DNA of 64,000 nucleotides. Origin: Neolewinella aurantiaca (lineage in GTDB: Bacteria > Bacteroidota > Bacteroidia > Chitinophagales > Saprospiraceae). Position numbers and translations under genes: made by a program. The stretch spans positions 62,001 through 126,000 of the forward strand of contig NZ_VOXD01000012.1 in assembly GCF_008014675.1 (NCBI RefSeq), in the 5' to 3' direction. The notes under the pieces were generated by a model. That model was not told the origin of the DNA and did not search any database. It saw nothing but the letters and a program-made list of their open reading frames with translations. Below are positions 53,550 to 64,000 of the stretch, piece after piece; position 1 is the first letter of the stretch, and the number at the start of each line of letters is the position of its first letter.

Positions 53550-55232
53550 ATGAAAGCCAGCCCTCAGCGCGCAGCCAAATTCAATAAACTAAGTTCTCAT
53601 CAATTCGACCTCGTCGTTATAGGAGGTGGTATTACCGGCGCCGGAGTTGCCCTCGACGCGGCAAGCCGGGGACTAGATGTTCTCCTGCTTGAACGCAACG
53701 ACTTTGCCTCGGGCACCAGTTCTAAATCAACCAAGCTCATCCACGGTGGCCTGCGCTACCTGAAGAACCTCGAAATTGGTCTCGTACGGGAAGTTGGCAA
53801 AGAGCGTGCAGTCGTACACGAAATTGCTCCTCACCTGGTTCGTCCGGAGAAGATGCTGCTGCCCTTGGTGGAGGGAGGCTCCCTTGGCCGGCTCACAACA
53901 AGTATGGCGTTATGGGTCTACGACTTCCTGGCCGATGTAGAGGGAGACGACAAGCGCGTAATGCTGAGCAAAGAAGAAACGATCGCGCACGAGCCACTTG
54001 TCCGCAAAGACATCCTCACCGGTGGTGGCTTTTACGCAGAATACCGCACCGACGATGCCCGCCTGACCATCGAGAACATCAAAACGGCCGAGCGCCACGG
54101 CGCCACCGCTCTCAACTATACCGAAGCAACCGATTTTGTGTACAACGACGACGGGATCATCACCGCTGTGGTTTGCCATGATCGCTTCATGGACGAAACA
54201 TATACCGTTAAGACCAAGCACGTCATAAGCAGCACCGGCCCCTGGGTGGACGAGCTCCGCGAAGTGGACCACAGCATGACTGAGCGCCACGTCTTCCTTT
54301 CTAAAGGCGTTCACATCGTAGTGGCCCGCGAGCGGCTTCCGCTGAAGCACGCCGTTTACTTTGATGTGGAAGACGGACGAATGTTTTTTGCAATTCCCCG
54401 CCTGCGCTGCACCTACATCGGAACCACAGACACCCCTTACAAAGGTGATACGAACGCTATCCCGACCTACATCGAAGACGTGGAGTACCTCCTGAAAGGA
54501 ACCAACGCTATCTTCCCTGGGGTCGACCTTAAAATCGAAGACGTGGAATCCAGTTGGGCCGGTGTCCGGCCCCTCATCTTTGAAGAAGGGAAAGATGCAA
54601 GTGAGATGAGCCGGAAAGACGAAATTTTCGAATCAAAATCCGGTCTCCTCTCCATCGCTGGCGGAAAACTGACGGGCTACCGCAAAATGGCCGAGCGCGT
54701 GGTAGACCGCCTCGGTAAGCAAATGCAGAGCTACGGCGGAAAGCTCAAGAAGACCCACACCGAAGAAATTGACCTCACCGGAGGCCCGTTCAGCGACTTC
54801 GAAGCAGTACTCGCCTACGAAAAAGAAATTGCTGCACAACTGGAAGACGCCAGCCTTGCCCCCGACCGGGCGGCTTATCTGGTGAGTAACTATGGCAAAC
54901 AAAGCCCGGAGATCATCCGGGCGGCAACGAAACGTACCGAGGGTACCGATGTCGCCCGCCTGGCCTGTGCCGAAGCCGCATGGTGCATCGAGAACGAGCT
55001 GACCCTCTACCCCATCGACTGGGTTGAACGACGCAGTGGCCGGCTCTACTTCGATATGCCAAGCATACAACCCGTGCTCGAAGAAGTACTCGCGGTATTT
55101 TCCGAAGCTTACCTGTATACAGAAGCGGACCTGCAGGCTGAGCGCGATAAAATCACCGCTGCCATCAAATGGGTATCGGAATTTGAGGCCGCTCCCGAAG
55201 GGACGGTGGTGCCGGGGCAACAGACTACCTGA
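53550..55232 (+). CDS. glpD: Glycerol-3-phosphate dehydrogenase
   Basis: 560 residues. FAD-binding N-terminus DLVVIGGGITGAGVALDAAS, then SGTSSKSTKLIHGGLRYLKN, the substrate-site regions RTDDARLTIENIKTAERHGA and GGKLTGYRKMAERVVDRLG, and the C-terminal helical cap typical of GlpD. It oxidises glycerol-3-phosphate to dihydroxyacetone phosphate at the membrane, passing electrons to quinone. No glpK or glpF is adjacent. Its end overlaps the convergent GDYXXLXY gene by 8 bases. Confidence 0.94.
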   Translation: MKASPQRAAKFNKLSSHQFDLVVIGGGITGAGVALDAASRGLDVLLLERNDFASGTSSKSTKLIHGGLRYLKNLEIGLVREVGKERAVVHEIAPHLVRPEKMLLPLVEGGSLGRLTTSMALWVYDFLADVEGDDKRVMLSKEETIAHEPLVRKDILTGGGFYAEYRTDDARLTIENIKTAERHGATALNYTEATDFVYNDDGIITAVVCHDRFMDETYTVKTKHVISSTGPWVDELREVDHSMTERHVFLSKGVHIVVARERLPLKHAVYFDVEDGRMFFAIPRLRCTYIGTTDTPYKGDTNAIPTYIEDVEYLLKGTNAIFPGVDLKIEDVESSWAGVRPLIFEEGKDASEMSRKDEIFESKSGLLSIAGGKLTGYRKMAERVVDRLGKQMQSYGGKLKKTHTEEIDLTGGPFSDFEAVLAYEKEIAAQLEDASLAPDRAAYLVSNYGKQSPEIIRAATKRTEGTDVARLACAEAAWCIENELTLYPIDWVERRSGRLYFDMPSIQPVLEEVLAVFSEAYLYTEADLQAERDKITAAIKWVSEFEAAPEGTVVPGQQTT

Positions 55233-55710
55233 GCAATTGAAAGTCCTCGTCGTACAGTCCTTCGAGTAAGCTATTGCCTTTGCCATCCACGCGCAGGCCT
55301 CCATACTTCGCGTTTTCGTAGCGTTCTGCGTGCCCTTCCTGAAAGAAATAAGACTCCGCACCGATATTAATTCGCCAGCGCGAGGCGGTATAGTTCACCG
55401 GGTATTCTCCTTCAGCCAGGGGTGTCAGTCCGCTTTGGAGCCGCTGTCTTTGAGCGACATTGTTTTCGCCTTTAGTGACGATGAGGAAGCCTGTTTTGGG
55501 TAATGAGTCGCTCGGCCAGCTTGCGGCAATGGCGTACCTAAGGGTCATGTAATCACCCTGGATGAGAGAGCGCGGATCAACGGGAGCGAGTTCAAAAAGC
55601 AAAAGATCTCCTTCGGAGATAAGGATTTCCTTCTCCCGCACAGTCCACGCGAACCATGCCAAAAGCACTATCAGATTAGCGGCCACCAGGGCCCGGTGCA
55701 GTGGTTTCAT
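55225..55710 (-). CDS. GDYXXLXY-domain protein
   Basis: 161 residues. One N-terminal membrane segment (ALVAANLIVLLAWFAWTV) and the name-giving motif GDYMTLRY at about 52-59. It is the last gene of the DUF2157-DUF4401-GDYXXLXY unit that recurs in bacteria. Function unknown; the soluble part should face the periplasm. Its start lies 35 bases inside the end of the DUF4401 gene. Confidence 0.85.
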   Translation of the reverse strand: MKPLHRALVAANLIVLLAWFAWTVREKEILISEGDLLLFELAPVDPRSLIQGDYMTLRYAIAASWPSDSLPKTGFLIVTKGENNVAQRQRLQSGLTPLAEGEYPVNYTASRWRINIGAESYFFQEGHAERYENAKYGGLRVDGKGNSLLEGLYDEDFQLLR

Positions 55711-56827
55711 GCGAAGATATCTTTTTGCGGAGCAACGCCCAGGCTGCCAGAAACAGGCCACCGGAAGTACTCAGGATGATGGATTTGGTGAGCAGGCTGA
55801 GGTTCATATCGTAGTAATAGCGGCTGATGAAATAAATCAGCGCAATTACAGCCAGAGCAGTACCGGTTCGGTAACCGGCTTTCCAGGCAAGGAGGAGGCA
55901 CAATAAAGTGGCGCTCAACGCAGGTGCAAAAATGGTTGGAATGAGCAACGCGAGCAAACCCGCCAGGTACAGCCTCTGCAGGGGGCTGAGCACCGGCCCC
56001 GTAGCCTTTGCGGTTGCGGGCATTTCGGTGCCTACCCTACCCTGACTATGGTTGAAGCGTTTCAGCAGGTCATACACCAACCAGAACAGAAGCGGGACCA
56101 GGGCAACCGAGGCGTACCAGTTGGGAAGCCGGGGCAAGTCCATCCAGAAACGAAAATCACTCAGGTAGCCTGCTCCGATGAGCAGGGCCAGGATGAGCCC
56201 CGTCCGGACCCCGTCGTAACGACGGGCCAGCAAGCCGGACGACTTGAGCAGCAATGCCTCGGACTGAACCCAGAGGGTCAGTGCGATCGCAAAGAAGCCT
56301 ACGTAGAGGTGAGCCCCGAAACGACCATAGTCATCGTGAGCGAGGAAGAGCATACAGCCTCCCATCGTGACGGTAGCGAGAAAAGTTATGATCTTGTTTT
56401 CGGTTATCACCAGAATCAATACTGCAAGCGCGAGCGCTGCAAGTGCCATTCCGGTTTCGGTATTTGTCACGTCGGACATTCCCGCCAGAAACAAGGGAAA
56501 TCCGCACACCATCAACGCTACGCCAAAAGCTTCTCCCAGAATCCCCAACAGATCCCTCCGGCAAAAAACGCAGCCGGCACCAAGCATTATGGTTCCCATT
56601 ACCGCGAAAGCCAACGTAGAATTCAGGCCAATGAGAAAAGTAAACCCGATAAAAAAGCCCGTGGCGATGAAAGCACTGACGATCGAAAGCACCTTCATTC
56701 CCAGCGTTCCTTCGTGTTCCTGATCATCGTGAAATTCGTGCAGGAGGGCCGGCTGATCGATTTGCAGAGGGCGGCCGAGCTCACGCTCGAGCTGGTCGAG
56801 TTCCTCCAGTAATTTTTTCTCAGTCAT
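55676..56827 (-). CDS. DUF4401-domain membrane protein
   Basis: 383 residues with about ten hydrophobic segments after a cytoplasmic N-terminus (MTEKKLLEELDQLERELGRP). It is the middle gene of the three-gene unit; the ATG at 56827 overlaps the DUF2157 stop by 8 bases, so translation is coupled. Function unknown. Confidence 0.8.
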   Translation of the reverse strand: MTEKKLLEELDQLERELGRPLQIDQPALLHEFHDDQEHEGTLGMKVLSIVSAFIATGFFIGFTFLIGLNSTLAFAVMGTIMLGAGCVFCRRDLLGILGEAFGVALMVCGFPLFLAGMSDVTNTETGMALAALALAVLILVITENKIITFLATVTMGGCMLFLAHDDYGRFGAHLYVGFFAIALTLWVQSEALLLKSSGLLARRYDGVRTGLILALLIGAGYLSDFRFWMDLPRLPNWYASVALVPLLFWLVYDLLKRFNHSQGRVGTEMPATAKATGPVLSPLQRLYLAGLLALLIPTIFAPALSATLLCLLLAWKAGYRTGTALAVIALIYFISRYYYDMNLSLLTKSIILSTSGGLFLAAWALLRKKISSHETTAPGPGGR

Positions 56828-57776
56828 GACGCCATACTTTTCGGAGGTTATTGAGAACGATGAGGCTTCCTGTGGTAGCACCTACAACCCAGATTGCAGC
56901 AAAGAGGAAAGCCGCCGTACTGAAACCGGCCCGGATGATGATTGACGCCACGATGGCGATGCAGGCCAGTGCGAGTAGCGTCAGATGATAAAGGTTTTTG
57001 TAGCGTTTTGCGGCCCAGGCAACCGCAGCGAACAAGGCGAGTACCGGAACCAGATAGAAAACCTGCGCTGGCTTGTCGTCGAGGTCGAGAACAGCCGAGC
57101 AGCAACATACCGTACCGGCCGCTACCGCTGCCAGAGCTGTAGTCTTTTTAAACCAGTCGGGATAATCGACGCCGGACATCCGTGCATCCGCAAGGACAAA
57201 GCCCGCCACGGCGACCGAATTAACGATGAAGAGCAAAAACATCAGCATCGTGTAGCTCCAGCCGGAGGCGACCTGCTCGCTGTAGAGCACAATGGTAGTG
57301 TTGACCAGCGTCAGGAAAAGCACCCACAGTGGGGCAAAGTTGATGGCCAGGACCCAGACCAGGATAAAAATGCACCACGCCAAAAACAGATCATACGCGT
57401 TAGCTCCGGTTTGGTAAATCTGACCAAACACCCCGAAGAGAGGACCGACCAGAAAGGCCGCTGCGGTAAGTAGCAGTTTCCGGATCAACTCCGTAAAGGA
57501 AGGAATCAGCGACAATACACAAGGAATAATAACCGCCCCGGCGGCAATACCCAGCTGGCCGAACTTCGGGATTTCCGACCAGTTGTAGGCAAAAAAGAAC
57601 AGGATGCCGCAGGCCAGGAACCCTATCCCGATAGCGGGCAGCAATAACCTTAACAGCCAGAACCAACGCCCGGCATCGGCGTAGACATGTGTATCCAGGG
57701 CCTCGTCGAGTTCTTCGGGCTTCAAATCAGAATGCCGGGCAAGGAGCTTGATCGATAAACGGGTTATTTTTGTCAT
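56820..57776 (-). CDS. DUF2157-domain membrane protein
   Basis: 318 residues. A short N-terminal helical domain (LARHSDLKPEELDEALD) precedes about nine membrane segments, beginning WFWLLRLLLPAIGIGFLACG. First gene of the DUF2157/DUF4401/GDYXXLXY unit. The ATG at 57776 is preferred over a longer frame to 57905. Function unknown. Confidence 0.83.
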   Translation of the reverse strand: MTKITRLSIKLLARHSDLKPEELDEALDTHVYADAGRWFWLLRLLLPAIGIGFLACGILFFFAYNWSEIPKFGQLGIAAGAVIIPCVLSLIPSFTELIRKLLLTAAAFLVGPLFGVFGQIYQTGANAYDLFLAWCIFILVWVLAINFAPLWVLFLTLVNTTIVLYSEQVASGWSYTMLMFLLFIVNSVAVAGFVLADARMSGVDYPDWFKKTTALAAVAAGTVCCCSAVLDLDDKPAQVFYLVPVLALFAAVAWAAKRYKNLYHLTLLALACIAIVASIIIRAGFSTAAFLFAAIWVVGATTGSLIVLNNLRKVWRHD

Positions 57777-57984
57777 GACACAAGGGGTAACAGGAGTATA
57801 CGGCAGTCTTCGTGACTCCCTTTCTCCGGGAAAGAGACAAGCCTTCAGCGACAAGTTAAGCCGGATATTGTACGAACCCCGCTGAAGGGCAGGTAATATC
57901 GACAAAGACCGTTCTGAGGACGATCAACGAAGTATTCTGCTGACACTCAGCGGTACGGAGACGCCCTCCTTCATCCTTTTCATT

Positions 57985-58001
57985 GCACCTGCGGCCCCGC
58001 C
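57985..58001 (+). repeat. 17-bp dispersed element, one mismatch
   Basis: GCACCTGCGGCCCCGCC, preceded by CATT, about 50 bases before a -7 element. Confidence 0.75.
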
Positions 58002-58049
58002 AGATCAAATTGATCAAACCATCCCGCCCTACAGCACGTTACAGCACCG

Positions 58050-58057
58050 TACTTTTG
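58050..58057 (+). promoter_or_regulatory. -7 element upstream of the hairpin RNA and mlaD-like gene
   Basis: TACTTTTG, a match to TAnnTTTG, 10 bases before the left arm of the hairpin. Confidence 0.55.
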
Positions 58058-58067
58058 CGATTCCTGC

Positions 58068-58156
58068 TATAGTTGCCTCGGCCACCCCAGGTGATTTCTG
58101 GCGGCTGCTTTTATCATCTGGCCAAAATTTCACCTTTGATGACCGAGGCAACTATA
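58068..58156 (+). ncRNA. Possible hairpin RNA or structured leader
   Basis: TATAGTTGCCTCGG (58068-58081) and its exact inverse CCGAGGCAACTATA (58143-58156) enclose 61 bases, in which GGTGATTTCTGGC and GCCAAAATTTCACC pair partly. With the promoter element before it, transcription would produce a stable stem of about 14 pairs, either as a leader of the MlaD-like mRNA or a separate RNA. A short palindromic insertion is the alternative. Confidence 0.4.
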
Positions 58157-58222
58157 TACCAAAAAAACAGAGGGAAGGATGCCAAAACGATTCATCCCAC
58201 TTAATCAGCTACCCCAAGAAAT

Positions 58223-59287
58223 ATGCGTTACGAAGTAAAAATTGGTCTCCTTGCGATTGTCGCTATTGCAGTCGCCTTCTGGGGTTACAAGTATATTCAG
58301 GGAAGTAATATACTTTCCAATTCCAACTACTACCATGCTATCTACGACGACGTTGGTGGTCTCACCGTCGGCACTCCCGTGACCATCAGCGGGGTAACCG
58401 TGGGTTCGGTCAACGAAATCATACTCGACCAGGTAAAACGGAAGGTTAAGGTAACCTTCGATATTCAGGGAGGCATCAACATTCCCAAAGAAACCGATGC
58501 GTACATCGCCACCGTGAGCCTGCTGGGCGAAAAAGCAGTCGTCCTGGAGTACTCAACCCCTTGTTTCGGTGGCAAGGATTGCGCTCCGGAGGGAAGCGAA
58601 CTCAATGGCTACACCAAAGGAATCCTTGCTTCCTTCACCGGAGGAGGAGGCAAAGGTGAGGAAAGCCCGTTAGACGGGATGAAAGACCAACTGGGTGCTA
58701 CGCTCGACAGCCTCGAGTACAAATTCTTCAGCCCCGAAAGCGACAACCCCATTGCACGTTCTACCAACGACCTTGCCGTAACGATGGAGAACCTCAAGGC
58801 CAGCACCGCCCGGCTGCAACGCATCATGGATCAAAACGCCGGCGAGATCAACACCACTTTCGATAACCTTGCCGGGCTGACCAATACACTAGCCACTAAA
58901 CAAGAGAGTATTGCCGGACTGATCGACAATGCAGAGAATTTCACCGGAGACCTCAGCAAACTGGACCTCGACAAGACAATGGTTGAAGTTAATCAGGCTA
59001 TCGCCAGCCTGAAAACCACCCTCAACGAAGCCGATAAAGCAATGGGTGGCGTCAATTCGGTTATGAACAAAGTAAACTCAGGTCAAGGCACACTGGGGAA
59101 ATTGCTGACCGACGACAAAATCTACGATCGCCTCAACAGCGCAACCATGGCGGCCGACACCCTCTTTTCCGATTTCCAGGAAAAACCGTACCGCTACATT
59201 CCATTCAAAAGCCGTAAACGCGTACTGAAACACGATCGCAAGGATGCAGCTTTGGAGGAAGAACAAAACGAGGGCAACAACAAATAA
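58223..59287 (+). CDS. MlaD/MCE-family protein
   Basis: 354 residues. One N-terminal membrane anchor (VKIGLLAIVAIAVAFWGYKY) and an MCE domain (about 35-110: GGLTVGTPVTISGVTVGSVN, LLGEKAVVLEYS), then a long helical, coiled-coil-prone C-terminus. MCE proteins form rings that carry phospholipids across the periplasm with an ABC transporter (MlaE/MlaF), neither of which is in the window. The following gene starts five bases later and is probably co-transcribed. Confidence 0.9.
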   Translation: MRYEVKIGLLAIVAIAVAFWGYKYIQGSNILSNSNYYHAIYDDVGGLTVGTPVTISGVTVGSVNEIILDQVKRKVKVTFDIQGGINIPKETDAYIATVSLLGEKAVVLEYSTPCFGGKDCAPEGSELNGYTKGILASFTGGGGKGEESPLDGMKDQLGATLDSLEYKFFSPESDNPIARSTNDLAVTMENLKASTARLQRIMDQNAGEINTTFDNLAGLTNTLATKQESIAGLIDNAENFTGDLSKLDLDKTMVEVNQAIASLKTTLNEADKAMGGVNSVMNKVNSGQGTLGKLLTDDKIYDRLNSATMAADTLFSDFQEKPYRYIPFKSRKRVLKHDRKDAALEEEQNEGNNK

Positions 59288-59292
59288 ACCCT

Positions 59293-60801
59293 ATGCAAAT
59301 CCTGAGCGCCGAACAGCACCGGGCCCTCGACCAGGCGACGATACAAAATGAAGGTATCTCCAGCCTCGAGCTGATGGAACGGGCTGCGACCGCCTTCGCT
59401 CAGGCACTGATGAACAAGCTTGGTTCCGTTGAAGCTCCGGTTACCATTGTTTGCGGCACCGGTAACAACGGCGGAGATGGTCTCGTCGCGGCGCGAATTC
59501 TACACCAAAAAGGCTATTCCGTAAAGGCGTACCTCGCCCCGATGGGCAACCCAACTGCGGACAACGTAGCCAACCACAAACGCGCCGAAGAAGCGGGCGT
59601 TCCGGTTCACGAAATCAAGAAAGAAGATCCCCTCTTCGGCGTTCCGCCGGATGCTGTTGTCATCGATGCCCTTTTCGGCACCGGGCTCAGTCGCCCGGTT
59701 ACGGGATACCTGGCTCAGATCATCGAGCATCTCAACAGCATGGCAAACACCCGCTATGCGCTCGACCTTCCAAGCGGACTATTTGCCGATGCGCCCGCGG
59801 CAGGAGTTGTTTTCTGCGCAGACCACACCTTCACCCTTGGCTACCCCAAACTTGCGCTTTTCTCGCAGAACAATACGAACTGCGTTGGTTCGTGGGAGAT
59901 CGTCTCTTTTGACCTGGCGAACGATTTCGCAGAGCAGGAACCGGGCAATGACCGAATTCTGAACACCAGCCCGGATATGAAATCGCTGCTGCGGACACGC
60001 CGGCCCAACGACCATAAAGGCACGTTCGGACACGCCCTCATGATCGCGGGCAGCTACGGCAAAATGGGAGCCGCCATCATTGCAGGACGTGGCGTTCTGC
60101 AAGCGGGAGCGGGCCTGCTGACCTACCACACCGCACGCTGTGGCTACGAAATCCTTCAGATATCATTGCCTGAGGCAATGGTCATTACCGATGAACACGA
60201 AGAACACATCCGTAAAATCGGTGACCTCTCAGCGTACAAGACCATAGGCATTGGCCCGGGAATTGGTCAGGCGGCCACCACCGCAACTGCGCTAAGCGAC
60301 GTACTGCGGCGCTTCGACCAACCGATGGTGATCGATGCCGACGCACTGAATATTCTCAGTAACAACAGTCAGTGGCTGGAACTCATTCCTGCGGGAAGCA
60401 TCCTTACGCCTCACCCGAAAGAATTCGAACGGCTCTTCGGAGAGAGCACCGATGATTTCCAGCGTTGGGAAACCCAACGCGAAGCAGCCCGAATCCTCAA
60501 TGCGGTTGTGCTGCTGAAGACCGGTTACACCAGCATCGCAACTCCGGATGGTAAACTCTACTTCAACCATACCGGCAACCCGGGGATGGGAACCGGAGGC
60601 ACAGGCGACGCCCTAACCGGAATACTAACCGGTCTACTTGCTCAGGGCTACCCTTCCGCCGATGCCGCACGCCTGGGCGTGTACCTGCACGGCCTTGCCG
60701 GAGACATCGCTGCGGAGCAGCTCGGTCAGGAGAGCCTCCTTGCAGAAGACCTGGTGAACATGCTCGGGCAGGCCTACCAGCGCCTCCGGGAGGTGGTATA
60801 G
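59293..60801 (+). CDS. nnr: Bifunctional NAD(P)H-hydrate epimerase/dehydratase
   Basis: 502 residues. N-terminal epimerase domain (1-about 210) with VCGTGNNGGDGLVAARIL and DALFGTGLSRPV; C-terminal ADP-dependent dehydratase domain (about 230-500) with IAGSYGKMGAAIIAGRGVLQ, VIDADALNILS, LTPHPKEFERLFG and GMGTGGTGDALTGI. It repairs hydrated NADH/NADPH. The MlaD-like gene just upstream is unrelated in function. Stop lies 31 bases from the convergent rtcB. Confidence 0.94.
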   Translation: MQILSAEQHRALDQATIQNEGISSLELMERAATAFAQALMNKLGSVEAPVTIVCGTGNNGGDGLVAARILHQKGYSVKAYLAPMGNPTADNVANHKRAEEAGVPVHEIKKEDPLFGVPPDAVVIDALFGTGLSRPVTGYLAQIIEHLNSMANTRYALDLPSGLFADAPAAGVVFCADHTFTLGYPKLALFSQNNTNCVGSWEIVSFDLANDFAEQEPGNDRILNTSPDMKSLLRTRRPNDHKGTFGHALMIAGSYGKMGAAIIAGRGVLQAGAGLLTYHTARCGYEILQISLPEAMVITDEHEEHIRKIGDLSAYKTIGIGPGIGQAATTATALSDVLRRFDQPMVIDADALNILSNNSQWLELIPAGSILTPHPKEFERLFGESTDDFQRWETQREAARILNAVVLLKTGYTSIATPDGKLYFNHTGNPGMGTGGTGDALTGILTGLLAQGYPSADAARLGVYLHGLAGDIAAEQLGQESLLAEDLVNMLGQAYQRLREVV

Positions 60802-60832
60802 TTAAGGAAGCAGCACCCGCCGGAAAGATGAA

Positions 60833-63330
<2,498 letters not shown>

Positions 63331-63358
63331 GCATGAAAGTGATTGACCTGTTTTATGG

Positions 63359-63375
63359 GGCGCTGGCGCAGGTGC
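63359..63375 (-). repeat. 17-bp dispersed element, two mismatches
   Basis: GGCGCTGGCGCAGGTGC, 28 bases after the WYL-regulator stop. Confidence 0.55.
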
Positions 63376-63438
63376 ACGGTCCGTTTTTCTGAGAGGCAAG
63401 CGCTCCTTCAACCTATCCCCTCCTCGGTCCACAGCTTT

Positions 63439-63455
63439 GCACCTGCGGCCCCGCC
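63439..63455 (+). repeat. 17-bp dispersed element, one mismatch
   Basis: GCACCTGCGGCCCCGCC, about 65 bases before the next promoter element and 80 bases from an opposite-facing copy. Confidence 0.75.
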
Positions 63456-63521
63456 AAAATATGCGTACCGGGAGGGGGATAGAAAAAGCGGACAGACCGG
63501 AAGGTCTCGTTAAGACAATGT

Positions 63522-63529
63522 TACCTTTG
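63522..63529 (+). promoter_or_regulatory. -7 element for the Ig-like lipoprotein gene
   Basis: TACCTTTG, 46 bases before the ATG at 63576. Confidence 0.55.
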
Positions 63530-63575
63530 CCTTTCGAAGCCAACGCTTCGTTTAATTCCGGTATCAATACCCTCA

Positions 63576-64000
63576 ATGACGCGTTCCCTACTTGCCATCG
63601 CCGGCCTGCTGCTTGTTCTCATAGCCCAAATGTTCACCCTGCAACATTGTGCTACGCCTTCTTCCCCGACAGGAGGCCCGCGGGACACGATTGGCCCCGT
63701 ACTCATCCCCGAAGAGACCACCCCGAATTTTCAGACCAATTTCCGTCCCGAAGAGATTGTACTCACCTTCGATGAGTGGGTAGAACAAGACGCGAAGCAG
63801 CAGATCATCATCTCTCCGCCGCTCGAACTTGGCGAAGACAACCAGCCCTTCCTGCGTCGGCGTAGTCTCGTCATCCCACTGAAAGGCCTGACGCTACGCG
63901 ACAGCGTGACCTACGTCGTCAACATCGGCTCGGCCATCAAAGACCTCAACGAAGGCAACCCTACCGAAAACCTGCGCTTCGTTTTTGCTACCGGCCCGGT
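63576..64000 (+). CDS. Ig-like-domain lipoprotein (5' part; continues beyond the window)
   Basis: 141 residues are in the window. The N-terminus MTRSLLAIAGLLLVLIAQMF precedes QHCATPSSPTGG; the Cys fits a lipoprotein site. The first Ig-like domain begins TTPNFQTNFRPEEIVLTFDE and contains IIISPPLE, LTLRDSVTYVVNIGSAIKDL and NEGNPTENLRFVF, a pattern of a conserved Bacteroidota outer-envelope family. Function unknown. The frame is open to the window edge. Confidence 0.8.
   Translation, partial: MTRSLLAIAGLLLVLIAQMFTLQHCATPSSPTGGPRDTIGPVLIPEETTPNFQTNFRPEEIVLTFDEWVEQDAKQQIIISPPLELGEDNQPFLRRRSLVIPLKGLTLRDSVTYVVNIGSAIKDLNEGNPTENLRFVFATGP

Larger units (their letters stand above)
57777..58222. other. 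Intergenic region upstream of the mlaD-like gene
   Basis: 446 bases between divergent units. Contains the 17-bp element (57985-58001), a -7 element (58050-58057) and a long hairpin (58068-58156) before the MlaD-like gene. The first 200 bases are featureless. Confidence 0.5.

Overview
The window looks like chromosome of a Bacteroidota bacterium, most likely of the Saprospiria/Lewinella type. Three things point there. Many genes are preceded by the Bacteroidota -7 promoter element TAnnTTTG. Several proteins carry type IX secretion (T9SS) type A C-terminal sorting domains, and a very large C25 (gingipain/PorU-like) protein is present. The DNA is moderately GC-rich for the phylum. No phage, complete transposon, CRISPR array or rRNA operon was seen. 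The taxonomic call is inference from these features, not from a search.

Layout: (1) 1-6 kb, minus strand: the 5' part of a tamB-like gene, a 49-codon ORF overlapping its start, and a GT39-like membrane glycosyltransferase. (2) 6-10.2 kb: a beta-propeller LytS-type histidine kinase divergent from a LytTR response regulator. (3) 10.5-15.3 kb: proB, a beta-helix lipoprotein, a T9SS cargo protein and a secreted alpha/beta-hydrolase. (4) 15.3-17.9 kb, minus: an aminoglycoside-phosphotransferase-fold kinase plus an acyl-CoA dehydrogenase, resembling the two halves of ACAD10/11 and LvaA/LvaC, separated by a 57-bp tandem repeat. (5) 18-22.7 kb, minus: an RsbQ/KAI2-like hydrolase followed by a PAS hybrid kinase, and a GAF kinase. 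(6) 23-24.3 kb: a lipoprotein RidA and a MazF-type toxin-antitoxin pair. (7) 24.3-27.8 kb: a repeat-bounded island with a mini T9SS-tail protein and a mosaic cohesin-like T9SS cargo. (8) 27.8-34.7 kb: M1 aminopeptidase, PLDc_N protein, GT1, Maf, P450 and GT4. (9) 34.9-43.5 kb: a PorU2-like protease, then a minus-strand operon of three GT2s and a sulfotransferase. (10) 43.6-47 kb: DoxX, SRP RNA and a GMC oxidoreductase/gluconate-dehydrogenase subunit 3 pair. (11) 47.3-52.4 kb: a TonB-domain protein and three SurA/PpiC chaperone genes. (12) 52.4-57.8 kb: a 119-bp tandem array, tRNA-Gly(GCC), glpD and the DUF2157-DUF4401-GDYXXLXY operon. (13) 58.2-64 kb: an MlaD-like protein, bifunctional Nnr, rtcB divergent from a WYL regulator, and the start of an Ig-like lipoprotein.

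Functionally the region is rich in envelope biogenesis (TamB, SurA-type chaperones, MlaD, T9SS), glycan assembly and signalling.

The most unusual signals are a 17-bp dispersed element, GCACCTGCGGCCGCGCC, with about ten near-exact and as many degraded copies, mostly just outside genes; the RsbQ-like/PAS-kinase operon; the split ACAD11-like cassette; a 124-bp duplication carrying a gene start; and the palindromic repeats bounding 24.3-27.8 kb.
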